Part shown: positions 1-7,910 of the stretch, one piece after another
Layout: every line of letters begins with the position of its first letter
How positions within the stretch are numbered: the first letter of the stretch is position 1
DNA from: Ignavibacteriaceae bacterium
GTDB lineage: Bacteria; Bacteroidota; Ignavibacteria; Ignavibacteriales; Ignavibacteriaceae
NCBI GenBank assembly: GCA_013388545.1
Contig: JACAFB010000034.1
Span: forward strand, 46,881-110,880
Direction of reading: 5' to 3'
DNA: 64,000 bases
Notes under the pieces: generated by a model
Seen by the model: only the letters and a program-made list of their open reading frames with translations
Database searches by the model: none
Told to the model about the DNA's origin: nothing
Translations under genes and position numbers: made by a program

Positions 1-763
1 TCCATTCAACTTCAGGGACTGATGAGGTTTCGAAATAAGTTTCAGTATTACCAAAATCATTATCAACAATCACTTCATTTATTTGAGTATCACGCTCACG
101 CGGTACGAACACAATTGCACCTGCATTTTCTAGCATCGGAATAAGATACGGAATGGTAAACATCAAAGGTCCTTTATCTTCAACTGTCTGGAACAATCTT
201 GCACGCTGCCACATCCAGCGTTTTTCGGTATTGTTGTAATACCAGCCGTGGCTATGCCAGAGAAGAATATTTTGTTTGTATAAACCATTGGTAATTTCAA
301 AAGGCCTGCTTGTGTTTTTTATAATAGGAATTCTTCTATCAAGCGAAGATTTTGGTAAGCGGGATTTGTCAATTTTAGTTTTATCGGTCCTGAAATAATT
401 TGGGATTAAATCTTCAATCAAAATTTTGTTGGAGAATATTTTATAATTGAAGCCGGAGAATCTCTCACCGAAATAATTTCTGACTTCAGAATAAATACCA
501 CTAACAATTTCTTCTCTGAAAGGCACCAGGGATAAATCCTTATTGAAATAAAGACTAATCTCTTTATTTAATGAATCAATCACGAAGTTTTCCACTTTCG
601 AATTTGCATAAAAATTGAATGAATCTTTCAGCTTTGTTAGCTCACCGGAAAAATCATTCTTTTTTAATTCGAATTCCTCATAGATAGATAACTCTGAAAT
701 AGCAGTACATCCGGATATCAGAAATAAAACCATTAGTAGTAAAGGAACGAAATACTTCTTCAT
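1..763 (-). CDS. Secreted lipoprotein of the 'xanthan lyase'/golvesin-domain amidase-like family, 3' end outside window
   Basis: The frame opens with ATG at 763 and stays open to the window edge, giving about 254 visible residues; the C-terminal part is missing. A lipoprotein signal is clear: a charged start, a hydrophobic stretch and the lipobox LISGC with Cys19. The visible part (LYFNKDLSLVPFREEIV, then LWHSHGWYY, WQRARLFQTVED, PMLENAGA and PRERDTQ) matches my memory of large Bacteroidota exported proteins named xanthan lyase or golvesin C-terminal-like, whose catalytic part resembles N-acetylmuramoyl-L-alanine amidases. Family recognition is good; the reaction is inferred. It lies downstream of the GHL10 gene but a terminator separates them. 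Confidence 0.7.
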   Translation of the reverse strand, partial: MKKYFVPLLLMVLFLISGCTAISELSIYEEFELKKNDFSGELTKLKDSFNFYANSKVENFVIDSLNKEISLYFNKDLSLVPFREEIVSGIYSEVRNYFGERFSGFNYKIFSNKILIEDLIPNYFRTDKTKIDKSRLPKSSLDRRIPIIKNTSRPFEITNGLYKQNILLWHSHGWYYNNTEKRWMWQRARLFQTVEDKGPLMFTIPYLIPMLENAGAIVFVPRERDTQINEVIVDNDFGNTETYFETSSVPEVEW

Positions 764-790
764 AACCGATAAAAAAATTTGAGATTGAAT

Positions 791-817
791 AAAAAACCCT
801 CCGTTTTAAGGAGGGTT
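791..817 (-). terminator. Rho-independent terminator of the GHL10 gene
   Basis: Perfect 8-bp inverted repeat AACCCTCC / GGAGGGTT (795-802 and 810-817) with a 7-base loop. On the minus strand it is followed by a run of six T (791-796 read in reverse). It sits about 14 bases past the stop of the GHL10 gene. Confidence 0.85.
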
Positions 818-830
818 GTTAGTTAGCTTT

Positions 831-3212
831 TTACTTTAAAAGAATCATTTTCTTTGTTGAAGTGAAATTATTCACATTTAGCTGATAAAAATAAATTCCG
901 CTTGCAAAGTCAGAAGCATCAAAGTTAATACTGTGAGTTCCAGCTCTCATAAAACCATTAAAAAGCTCCGTCACTTCCTGACCAAGCAAATTATAAACTT
1001 TCAATTTTACAAGCCCTGATTCAGGAATCGAAAACCTGATTCTAGTGGATGGATTAAACGGATTGGGGTAATTCTGTTCAAGATTATAACTCTCAGGGAT
1101 ATTATATTCATCCTCAACACCTACAGTAGTTCTTGTTTTGAATTTCCAGGTTTCAGACCAAGGACTCGATCCAAAAAAATTGTATGCTTTAATTTTCCAA
1201 TGGTAAATCCTGTTTAAATCCAGACCAAAAACTGCAAGCGTTGTGTCACTAATCCCTGAAGAATCGATTACAACAGAACCCGGATTAAAGTCCGCACTTT
1301 TTGCAAGCAAAAGTCTGTAAGCCTCAGCCGAATCGGATTTGAACCAGTAAAACGTTGTATCAATTGGAATATTCAATTGATTATTCGGAGGATAGTAAAG
1401 CAAAGGAATCCTTGGATAACCAGTTGTAAAGTTAAAGGCAGAGGAGAAATCACTGGCACCTCCCGCATTCGAAGCGCTTAAGCGCCAATAATAAGTAGTT
1501 AATCCTTCAAGGCCAGTAACCACGTGAAAGGTATCCGGTATCTCATTTTCGTCAATTACGATTCCAGAGTTAAAAGTAGGATCGGTAGCTATCTGTAATC
1601 GATAAATTGACGCAAGTTCGGGATAAAACCACTTGAGCGTTATCGTATCTCCCAGATTAGTAGCGCCGTTTAAAGGAGAAGCCAAAACAGGAACCGGAGG
1701 TGGATTTACCTGAAGAACTGAACTCATTATACTTTCATTATAGTTTTCATCAAGCGAAGTAACCACAAAATAATAAGGTCCATTTGGATTAGGAGGCAAC
1801 CCGGGAATACTCATTCTGCTTCCCTCTATATTCAGAATATGAGAGGGATCTTCAAGATCAGTCGGCTGAACATTCGGATAATCAAAACGGTAAACAACAT
1901 ATCTTTTCGCTGAGTCACCATCACTGGCAATCACTGGCAAATCCCATTTGAGGCCTCCCTGCCCGTTAGGCAATCTTTCAAATGTGAGATTCTGAGGTGC
2001 ATTTGGAGCAACAACATCCTTCCAGTTCATAACAGGATTAAGAGCTATATAGCGGTAGAGATCAGTTTCAAGAGAATCAGTAACCCCTTTGAAGTTAGCA
2101 AGAAAACTTTTTGCTCTAAAAAAAACTCCGCCCTGAACATCAGGATTTGCTCTGTCGAATCTTATTTGTCTGGGGATTTCATTAGCTGCCCAATTGCCGT
2201 TATTTGGATCGACTCTATAAAGAGCATGCCCGGGATAAAAGTGTCTTCCATTGGCATTAACTGAATCTCCCCACCACGGTTGAAGCTTACCATAATCCTG
2301 ACCACCGCCAAAAGGCCAGTAAAGCTGTGGTGTTAAGTAATCAATCGATTGATTTTGCAGCCAGGCAATTGCATCGCAGTAAATTGTACTATAAGCATCC
2401 AATCCGGTAATTCCGGGAGGAACTCCATTTTTCCAGATTCCGAAAGGACTGATACCGAATTTTACATAAGGCTTTACAGATTGAATTGTATCATACACCT
2501 GTTGAACCATTATATTCACATTATCTCTTCGCCAGTCAGCAATATTTGTAAAGCCGCGTGGATATTGCTGGAATGTCTGCTGATCCTGATTCGTAATCTG
2601 ATTAGGCGGATAAGGATAAAAATAATCATCGAAGTGCACGCCGTCTACATCGTACCTGCTGACTACATCATGGATTACAGATGCAATATAGTCGCGAACC
2701 ATAGGTAAACCAGGATTTAAAAATTTGAATGAGGAAATCTGAATTACCCAGTCGGGGTGTTGAATAGTAACGTGATTGGGTGCAATTGGATATGATCCGA
2801 CAGACCTTTCTGCCCTGTAAGGATTGAACCAGGCATGTATCTCCATTCCTCTTTTATGAGTTTCCTCTACCCAGAATTCAAGCGGGTCATAATAAGGGCT
2901 TGGAGGATAACCCTGAGAACCCGTTAACCAATAAGACCAGGGATCAAAGCCGGAACTGTAAAGTGCATCACACTCGGTTCTGATTTGTAAAAATATTGTA
3001 TTGATTCCAATTTGTTTTAACTCATCTAAAAGGATAATTACCTCTTCCTTTTGAACATCAGTAGAAGCTGTACGCGATGAAGGCCAATCAAGGTTCGTTA
3101 CAGAAGCGACCCATGCAGCTCTGAGTTCTCTCTTTGGCGGATTTGATTGAGCGTAAACCAAAGTAGAAAAAATGATGAGTATTAAGACGGGGATTCGAAA
3201 AATATTTTTCAT
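831..3212 (-). CDS. Secreted GHL10 (DUF187, YngK/DigH-like) glycoside hydrolase with FN3 domains and T9SS sorting domain
   Basis: After a signal peptide (MKNIFRIPVLILIIFSTLVYA) comes a glycosyl hydrolase-like 10 domain at about residues 28-400: RELRAAWVASVTNLDWPS, NTIFLQIRTECDALY, EIHAWFNPYR and VDGVHFDDYFYP are typical. Three Ig/FN3-like domains follow (about 405-700) and the last 80 residues are a T9SS sorting domain (NYPNPFNPSTRIRF ... MILLK). Known relatives include E. coli DigH (YddW), which cleaves denuded peptidoglycan strands, so a cell-wall substrate is a reasonable inference. An ATG two codons upstream (3218) exists, but the GGA at the right distance favours the start at 3212. Monocistronic: its own terminator follows. 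Confidence 0.85.
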   Translation of the reverse strand: MKNIFRIPVLILIIFSTLVYAQSNPPKRELRAAWVASVTNLDWPSSRTASTDVQKEEVIILLDELKQIGINTIFLQIRTECDALYSSGFDPWSYWLTGSQGYPPSPYYDPLEFWVEETHKRGMEIHAWFNPYRAERSVGSYPIAPNHVTIQHPDWVIQISSFKFLNPGLPMVRDYIASVIHDVVSRYDVDGVHFDDYFYPYPPNQITNQDQQTFQQYPRGFTNIADWRRDNVNIMVQQVYDTIQSVKPYVKFGISPFGIWKNGVPPGITGLDAYSTIYCDAIAWLQNQSIDYLTPQLYWPFGGGQDYGKLQPWWGDSVNANGRHFYPGHALYRVDPNNGNWAANEIPRQIRFDRANPDVQGGVFFRAKSFLANFKGVTDSLETDLYRYIALNPVMNWKDVVAPNAPQNLTFERLPNGQGGLKWDLPVIASDGDSAKRYVVYRFDYPNVQPTDLEDPSHILNIEGSRMSIPGLPPNPNGPYYFVVTSLDENYNESIMSSVLQVNPPPVPVLASPLNGATNLGDTITLKWFYPELASIYRLQIATDPTFNSGIVIDENEIPDTFHVVTGLEGLTTYYWRLSASNAGGASDFSSAFNFTTGYPRIPLLYYPPNNQLNIPIDTTFYWFKSDSAEAYRLLLAKSADFNPGSVVIDSSGISDTTLAVFGLDLNRIYHWKIKAYNFFGSSPWSETWKFKTRTTVGVEDEYNIPESYNLEQNYPNPFNPSTRIRFSIPESGLVKLKVYNLLGQEVTELFNGFMRAGTHSINFDASDFASGIYFYQLNVNNFTSTKKMILLK

Positions 3213-3297
3213 GGTCATTCCAATTAAAGATGCAATTGATTAATGTAAAAATACTAAATCCCCCTGTGAAATTTAATTCAGAAATATAAATGAACAT

Positions 3298-3323
3298 AAA
3301 AAAGCCCTGCAATTGCAGGGCTT
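3298..3323 (-). terminator. Terminator of the TonB receptor/PorV operon
   Basis: An 11-bp perfect inverted repeat, AAGCCCTGCAA / TTGCAGGGCTT (3302-3323), followed on the minus strand by a T run (3298-3303). It lies 17 bases past the stop of the last gene of the operon. Confidence 0.85.
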
Positions 3324-3340
3324 ATGAAAAATGAAAATGA

Positions 3341-4636
3341 TTATTTCATCAAAATCATTTTGTTGGAAATTGAAGTTCCGTTTACAGATAAGGAATAGAT
3401 ATAGGTACCGCTTGAAAGATTTGAAGCGTCAAAATTAACTGTATAGCTTCCGGCTGATACTTCGTTATTAACCAAAGTAGCAACTTCTCTTCCAAGAAGA
3501 TCGTAGACCTTAAGTGTAACAAACCCGGCTTGCGGCAATTCATAAGAAATCTTTGTTGATGGATTGAAAGGATTCGGATAGTTCTGTGAAAGTTTATATC
3601 CGTTAACTACCAATTCATTATCCTTTACATCGCCGCCAAGTTTTTCAGCTTTCTGCATAAGCATATAACCCGAACCACCGAAACAGCCGAAGTAAGCTTT
3701 TAATCCGTCAGGACTGAAGTCGATTCCACGAGGTCTTTCAGTTGGGCTCAATGGAGTAACAAACTCCCATTTCAGGCTGTCGAGAACCTGACTAGTTCCG
3801 ACATTATATTCATACCACATATTAGGTGTCCAGATGCCAAGGCTTGAATCTGGAATATCATTATAAGAACCGGCTGCAACCCAAAGATTTCCTGTAGCAC
3901 GGTTTCTTGTAATAGATTCGCAGGCTACTCCGTCCATAATCGTACCAATAGAATCAAATGCTGAAAGTTCATCAGGTCTCTGATATACAATTATGATCTT
4001 CCTAGTATAACTCGGGAAGTAAATTGTGTTCCCATCAGGAGATACTTCAATGCTTCTTGAGAATCCTGTCGGAATTATAGTAACAGCATTTCCAATAAAG
4101 TTGAAATCGGTATCATATTCCTGGATGGAAAGACCAGCATTAACAACAGGTGCGACAAATATTTTACCATCATTGCTTATGCCCGGTGCAGTTGGGGATG
4201 TACCGATATTCAAAGCAACTTTGTTCATTCCTTCGCCAGTCTGGTAATTAATGCGGTACATATTCTGTCCACCTTCAACGAAAACGATATTACCATTCTG
4301 GTCTGGTCTCATTCCTCTCATAGAGTTCTTTAATGTATCTGTAGTACCGCCAGGAATAGATAGTCTCCAAATTGGAGAGAAAGGAGCGGGGGTACCATCA
4401 GCATTATAAACCCTGATAAGTCTTACACTTTTTATAGTGTCGGTTGTACCGGGGATAACATAATTTTCTGCACTAAAATTGCCAGCCCAAACTTTGCCGT
4501 CAGGATCAACAGCAATACCATGAAGCTGACCAAGCACACTTGGATCTGGCCAGGCACCTAAATTCTGCCACTGAGCAATGCCTGATACAGAAAACAATAC
4601 AAAGACAAAAAGAATAGTTGAAAGAATTTTTTTCAT
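3341..4636 (-). CDS. T9SS-sorted beta-propeller (NHL/SMP-30-like) surface protein
   Basis: Signal peptide (MKKILSTILFVFVLFSVSGIAQ), then about 330 residues of propeller-type repeats with phrases such as HGIAVDPDGKVWAGN, SRSIEVSPDGNTIYF and RPRGIDFSPDGLKAYFG, then an 80-residue T9SS sorting domain (NYPNPFNPSTKISY ... SNKMILMK). No catalytic motif is visible, so a binding or structural role at the cell surface is likely. It is the last gene of the six-gene operon that starts with the TonB-dependent receptor, 41 bases after the preceding lipoprotein, and is followed by a strong terminator. Confidence 0.8.
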   Translation of the reverse strand: MKKILSTILFVFVLFSVSGIAQWQNLGAWPDPSVLGQLHGIAVDPDGKVWAGNFSAENYVIPGTTDTIKSVRLIRVYNADGTPAPFSPIWRLSIPGGTTDTLKNSMRGMRPDQNGNIVFVEGGQNMYRINYQTGEGMNKVALNIGTSPTAPGISNDGKIFVAPVVNAGLSIQEYDTDFNFIGNAVTIIPTGFSRSIEVSPDGNTIYFPSYTRKIIIVYQRPDELSAFDSIGTIMDGVACESITRNRATGNLWVAAGSYNDIPDSSLGIWTPNMWYEYNVGTSQVLDSLKWEFVTPLSPTERPRGIDFSPDGLKAYFGCFGGSGYMLMQKAEKLGGDVKDNELVVNGYKLSQNYPNPFNPSTKISYELPQAGFVTLKVYDLLGREVATLVNNEVSAGSYTVNFDASNLSSGTYIYSLSVNGTSISNKMILMK

Positions 4637-4677
4637 AAATATAACCTTTCATTTAGTTGTTGATAAGTTAATTAAAA

Positions 4678-5886
4678 TCATTCGCGACCATAATAAGTAG
4701 CTCCCGGTTTCAGCAGATCAAGTTTGTAAATAGTTCTGCTTTGTGTTGGTGTATCATTAATTGATATGTAGAGATAATTTCCTGTTCCCCAGCACATTGC
4801 ATAAACCGAGGAATTGATTAAACCGGGATAAAGAGTTTCAAAAGATCCATTGGTTTTTAATACAGTTACAGGGTCGCTGCTTCTGCTTGTGCCAAGATAG
4901 AGCTCACCATCCTGTGAAATAGCCATAGCAACAATTCCGGAAGCTGTATCCACCTGAGTAGAATAATTGAAATATTCTTCAGGCACTCCAAGGCTGTCGG
5001 TGCCAATAAAAGGAATTCTTAAAACAATTTCTTTATTATTTGATGTTACAGCAGCAAAAATATAATTCTGGTATACCTTAATCGCATTAACTGTTCCATT
5101 TACCGGGAAAGCTCTTACATTTTTATCCAGCCTTACTCTGAAAATATTATTTTTTCCTCCCGCCCATAAATTTTTATTTATATCGAAATCTGTACAAACT
5201 ACGGACTCGGTAATTCCATTACTCCCGGCAACGAAAGTCTTTGCCTGTTGTCCGGCTTCAACCTGGTAAATACCTTTTACAAAGTTGGTTGCATACAAAA
5301 TTGTATTTGGACCATAAGTAATCGTATTGAATTTTGATAAACCGGACCTTGGAGGAGCAAATTCAGAAGCGGTTCCATTCGGTTCAATTTTCAATATGCC
5401 CTTATCGAAATTAGAAATGTAGAAATTACTCTGATTGTCGATAGTAAAACTGTATGGAATTTCGCCCTTCTTTGCATCAAATGGATAATACTCAGATACA
5501 GCCGGCTTTAGCATAATGGTAAGTTTATTGCTTATCATCTCAGCTCCCTGAACTGCAACTACGACATTTACTGTATCGGAAATTACAATTGGGACTTTAA
5601 CTAGGATTTTTGTAGGAGTAGCAGACTGAATCGCTCCTTTAGTTCCATTAAAGTAAACAATTATTTTGGCAGGATCGTCTGAGAAATTTTTTCCATTAAT
5701 CTCAATTACTGTAACACCGGCCAATGCAGAATCCGGTGGATTAAGTGAAATAAGCTCCGGTGTTTCATTACTTGGAGCTATTAGTGACAATAAGCTTGGA
5801 TCCGGATCTTCGGCACAGCCATTAATCAGGAATAGCAAACTGATTGAGAAAAACAGAGTAACAAATTTTTGTATCATTTTATTCAT
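4678..5886 (-). CDS. Lipoprotein with IPT/TIG domain and beta-propeller
   Basis: The N-terminus carries a lipobox (LINGC, Cys24). Residues about 43-125 form an IPT/TIG Ig-like fold (PELISLNPPDSALAGVTVIEINGKNF). The rest (about 130-402) looks like an NHL/SMP-type propeller with repeated 'LYATNFVKGIYQ', 'LWAGGKNNIFRV' and 'LYLGTS' strands. There is no sorting domain, so it is probably anchored by its lipid. It lies between the PorV-like barrel (18 bases upstream) and a T9SS propeller and is likely part of the same surface complex as the TonB-dependent receptor. TIG plus propeller lipoproteins are often glycan-binding in Bacteroidota, but no ligand can be named here. Confidence 0.78.
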   Translation of the reverse strand: MNKMIQKFVTLFFSISLLFLINGCAEDPDPSLLSLIAPSNETPELISLNPPDSALAGVTVIEINGKNFSDDPAKIIVYFNGTKGAIQSATPTKILVKVPIVISDTVNVVVAVQGAEMISNKLTIMLKPAVSEYYPFDAKKGEIPYSFTIDNQSNFYISNFDKGILKIEPNGTASEFAPPRSGLSKFNTITYGPNTILYATNFVKGIYQVEAGQQAKTFVAGSNGITESVVCTDFDINKNLWAGGKNNIFRVRLDKNVRAFPVNGTVNAIKVYQNYIFAAVTSNNKEIVLRIPFIGTDSLGVPEEYFNYSTQVDTASGIVAMAISQDGELYLGTSRSSDPVTVLKTNGSFETLYPGLINSSVYAMCWGTGNYLYISINDTPTQSRTIYKLDLLKPGATYYGRE

Positions 5887-5904
5887 GGCAATCTCTCATC
5901 TAAA

Positions 5905-6918
5905 TTAATAACCGATGTTAATGGAAATTCTATGAACATTATCAAAAATTCCGAATGGTGTATATCCATAATCAACCGCGAATTTTATATCTGCCAATTC
6001 CTGTCTCAGACCAACTCCCGCTGAAAATTCCTGTTCATCCATTGGGAATGCATAACCACCGCGAAACACCAAAGTATTCATAAACATATATTCTAATCCA
6101 AGGAAAACCTGTTCAGGATAATCTCTTGGATGAGAAGCATCAACTGCAACAAGTAAAGAGTGCATATTTCTATCAATTTCAACCAGGTCGAATGCATTTA
6201 TCGACATTCCGATTTTGAAAGTAAGAGGAAGCTGAAATCCTTCTTCTTTATATCTTAGTTCTGCCGAGAAATTCCTGATTGACATTCCAAAGTTAAGACT
6301 TTTAAACCCGGTGTGATAAAGAATTCCAAAATCGAATGCCATCGCATCAACAGCATTCTTCTCGGATATCTTATTACCTTTATCATCAAATCCCACAACA
6401 GCAGTACCCATAGACTGGCGAACATATTTAACGTTACCGCCAATTGAGAATTTTTCAGAAAGTTGAGTTGCATATCCGAGTCCTAGAGAAATTGCGGTTG
6501 GTTTAAATGTACCAACGTCAAGATAGCCGTCATCATTCGGTGCCACAATTGTTCCAAGGAATTCACCGTAATCAACAGCAACCAGTGATAAACCGAAGAC
6601 ACCATAATCACCGTCGAACAGATTAAGTGCCGCAGTACCGTATATGTAATTGATATCAGCTATCCATCTCGTAGTCCCGAAAGAAAAGTCAAACAATCCT
6701 TCCATTTCAGACATTGTTGAAGGATTGTAAAGCATTCCGGTAGAATTATGCAAAACAGCCGAAACCGCATCGCCCATTGCGCTTGACCTCGGATCCATTG
6801 AAACACTGAGGAATTTCAAGCCTGTTTGAGCTAACTTCTGCCGCTCTTGTGCAAATGAACTGCTGAATAACACAGCAGCAACTACCAGGGCCAACAATAT
6901 TGAAATAAATTTTTTCAT
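5905..6918 (-). CDS. PorV/PorQ-family outer-membrane beta-barrel
   Basis: Signal peptide (to about residue 23), then the family hallmark QTGLKFLSVSMDPRSSAMGDA and NSTGMLYNPSTMSEMEG, followed by regularly alternating beta strands and an aromatic C-terminal residue (NIGY). The 337-residue length fits the PorV/PorQ family of FadL-like barrels. PorV in the T9SS shuttles substrates to the attachment complex. As it sits inside a TonB-receptor operon with a T9SS-sorted partner, this copy may be dedicated to local substrates rather than being the general PorV; that is an inference. 38 bases separate it from the upstream lipoprotein gene. Confidence 0.85.
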   Translation of the reverse strand: MKKFISILLALVVAAVLFSSSFAQERQKLAQTGLKFLSVSMDPRSSAMGDAVSAVLHNSTGMLYNPSTMSEMEGLFDFSFGTTRWIADINYIYGTAALNLFDGDYGVFGLSLVAVDYGEFLGTIVAPNDDGYLDVGTFKPTAISLGLGYATQLSEKFSIGGNVKYVRQSMGTAVVGFDDKGNKISEKNAVDAMAFDFGILYHTGFKSLNFGMSIRNFSAELRYKEEGFQLPLTFKIGMSINAFDLVEIDRNMHSLLVAVDASHPRDYPEQVFLGLEYMFMNTLVFRGGYAFPMDEQEFSAGVGLRQELADIKFAVDYGYTPFGIFDNVHRISINIGY

Positions 6919-6956
6919 TTAAATACCTATTATTGATATTATTTCAATTCAACATT

Positions 6957-7877
6957 TTATTCTAATAAATCAACAGTAATTTTAACTACCCCGCCTGGCA
7001 GGTTTGGACTGCTCAGCTGCAATGGATAAGTAACTCCGCTTTGTGCGCCAGAGGGAATTGTAGCTTCAAATATTTTATAAGAAGGAGCCTGACCACTATC
7101 TTCTCCGTTATCCAATTCAATTGACACGTAAACTTTTGCATTCGACAAATCAAGAGGAAACGTTACCCCAGCCGGAGGATTATTAAGGAAATCCTCACCC
7201 GGGTAATTGTATTTCGCCCCGCTTCCGCTGTAGCCCGAAAAATTATCCGGTGAAGAAGCACTTATAAATCTTCCAGTAGAAAGAAACACACCACCAACTT
7301 CAACCCAGCCTTCATAAATCCATCCCGAGAGCAAGGCAGGTAAGTACAGACCCGCAATTGGACCTGCCGGCAGGTTTAATGAATCAACAAACCACACTCC
7401 GCTCAATTCATTTGTGTTTGGACCGTCAGTGGGAGTGGAGAGATTAAAAACTGCTGAATCTGAATAAGCACTAAAGTTATTCACGGTTTCAGCAAATGCT
7501 AAAGATGCATTACCCAATTTGAATCTTCCTGAAAGAATTAATCTTCCTGAAGGAACAAAATCAGAATCATTCAAGACAGCTTTTCTTTCGATTGTAACAT
7601 TGAAGATTTGTGCGTTCTGCAAATGCTGTAAAGGTTCGCTTGTCGTGCTATAAACCAGATTACCGTTTGCATCAGCATCAAGAGTAAATGCTTTTACAGG
7701 ATCACCATCATCATTGTCAAACCAGCCAACAAAAGTCATTGTATCCGGTATTGCAGGCAAACCTGAAAGATTAACCTCTAACTGGCTAATGCTGCGGGTA
7801 TCGCTGTTCTCAAAATATTCACAACCGCCAAAGATGAACCCAGCAGCTGCAAACAAGAGTATTAAATATTTTTTCAT
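6957..7877 (-). CDS. Uncharacterised lipoprotein, fourth from the end of the TonB-receptor operon
   Basis: The lipobox FGGC at residues 16-19 is clear (MKKYLILLFAAAGFIFGGC). The rest reads as two beta-rich halves: VNLSGLPAIPDTMTFVGWFD at about 35-55 and LSGWIYEGWVEVGGVFLSTG at about 185-205, both with 'P..y.GW' and a following strand, suggesting a repeated sandwich domain. The C-terminus ends in GGVVKITVDLLE. I recognise no family. Its place next to the PorV-like barrel and the large exported protein suggests a component of the surface complex. Confidence 0.75.
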   Translation of the reverse strand: MKKYLILLFAAAGFIFGGCEYFENSDTRSISQLEVNLSGLPAIPDTMTFVGWFDNDDGDPVKAFTLDADANGNLVYSTTSEPLQHLQNAQIFNVTIERKAVLNDSDFVPSGRLILSGRFKLGNASLAFAETVNNFSAYSDSAVFNLSTPTDGPNTNELSGVWFVDSLNLPAGPIAGLYLPALLSGWIYEGWVEVGGVFLSTGRFISASSPDNFSGYSGSGAKYNYPGEDFLNNPPAGVTFPLDLSNAKVYVSIELDNGEDSGQAPSYKIFEATIPSGAQSGVTYPLQLSSPNLPGGVVKITVDLLE

Positions 7878-7910
7878 ATTAATGCCTTTATAATTAAACT
7901 GACTTTAGTT

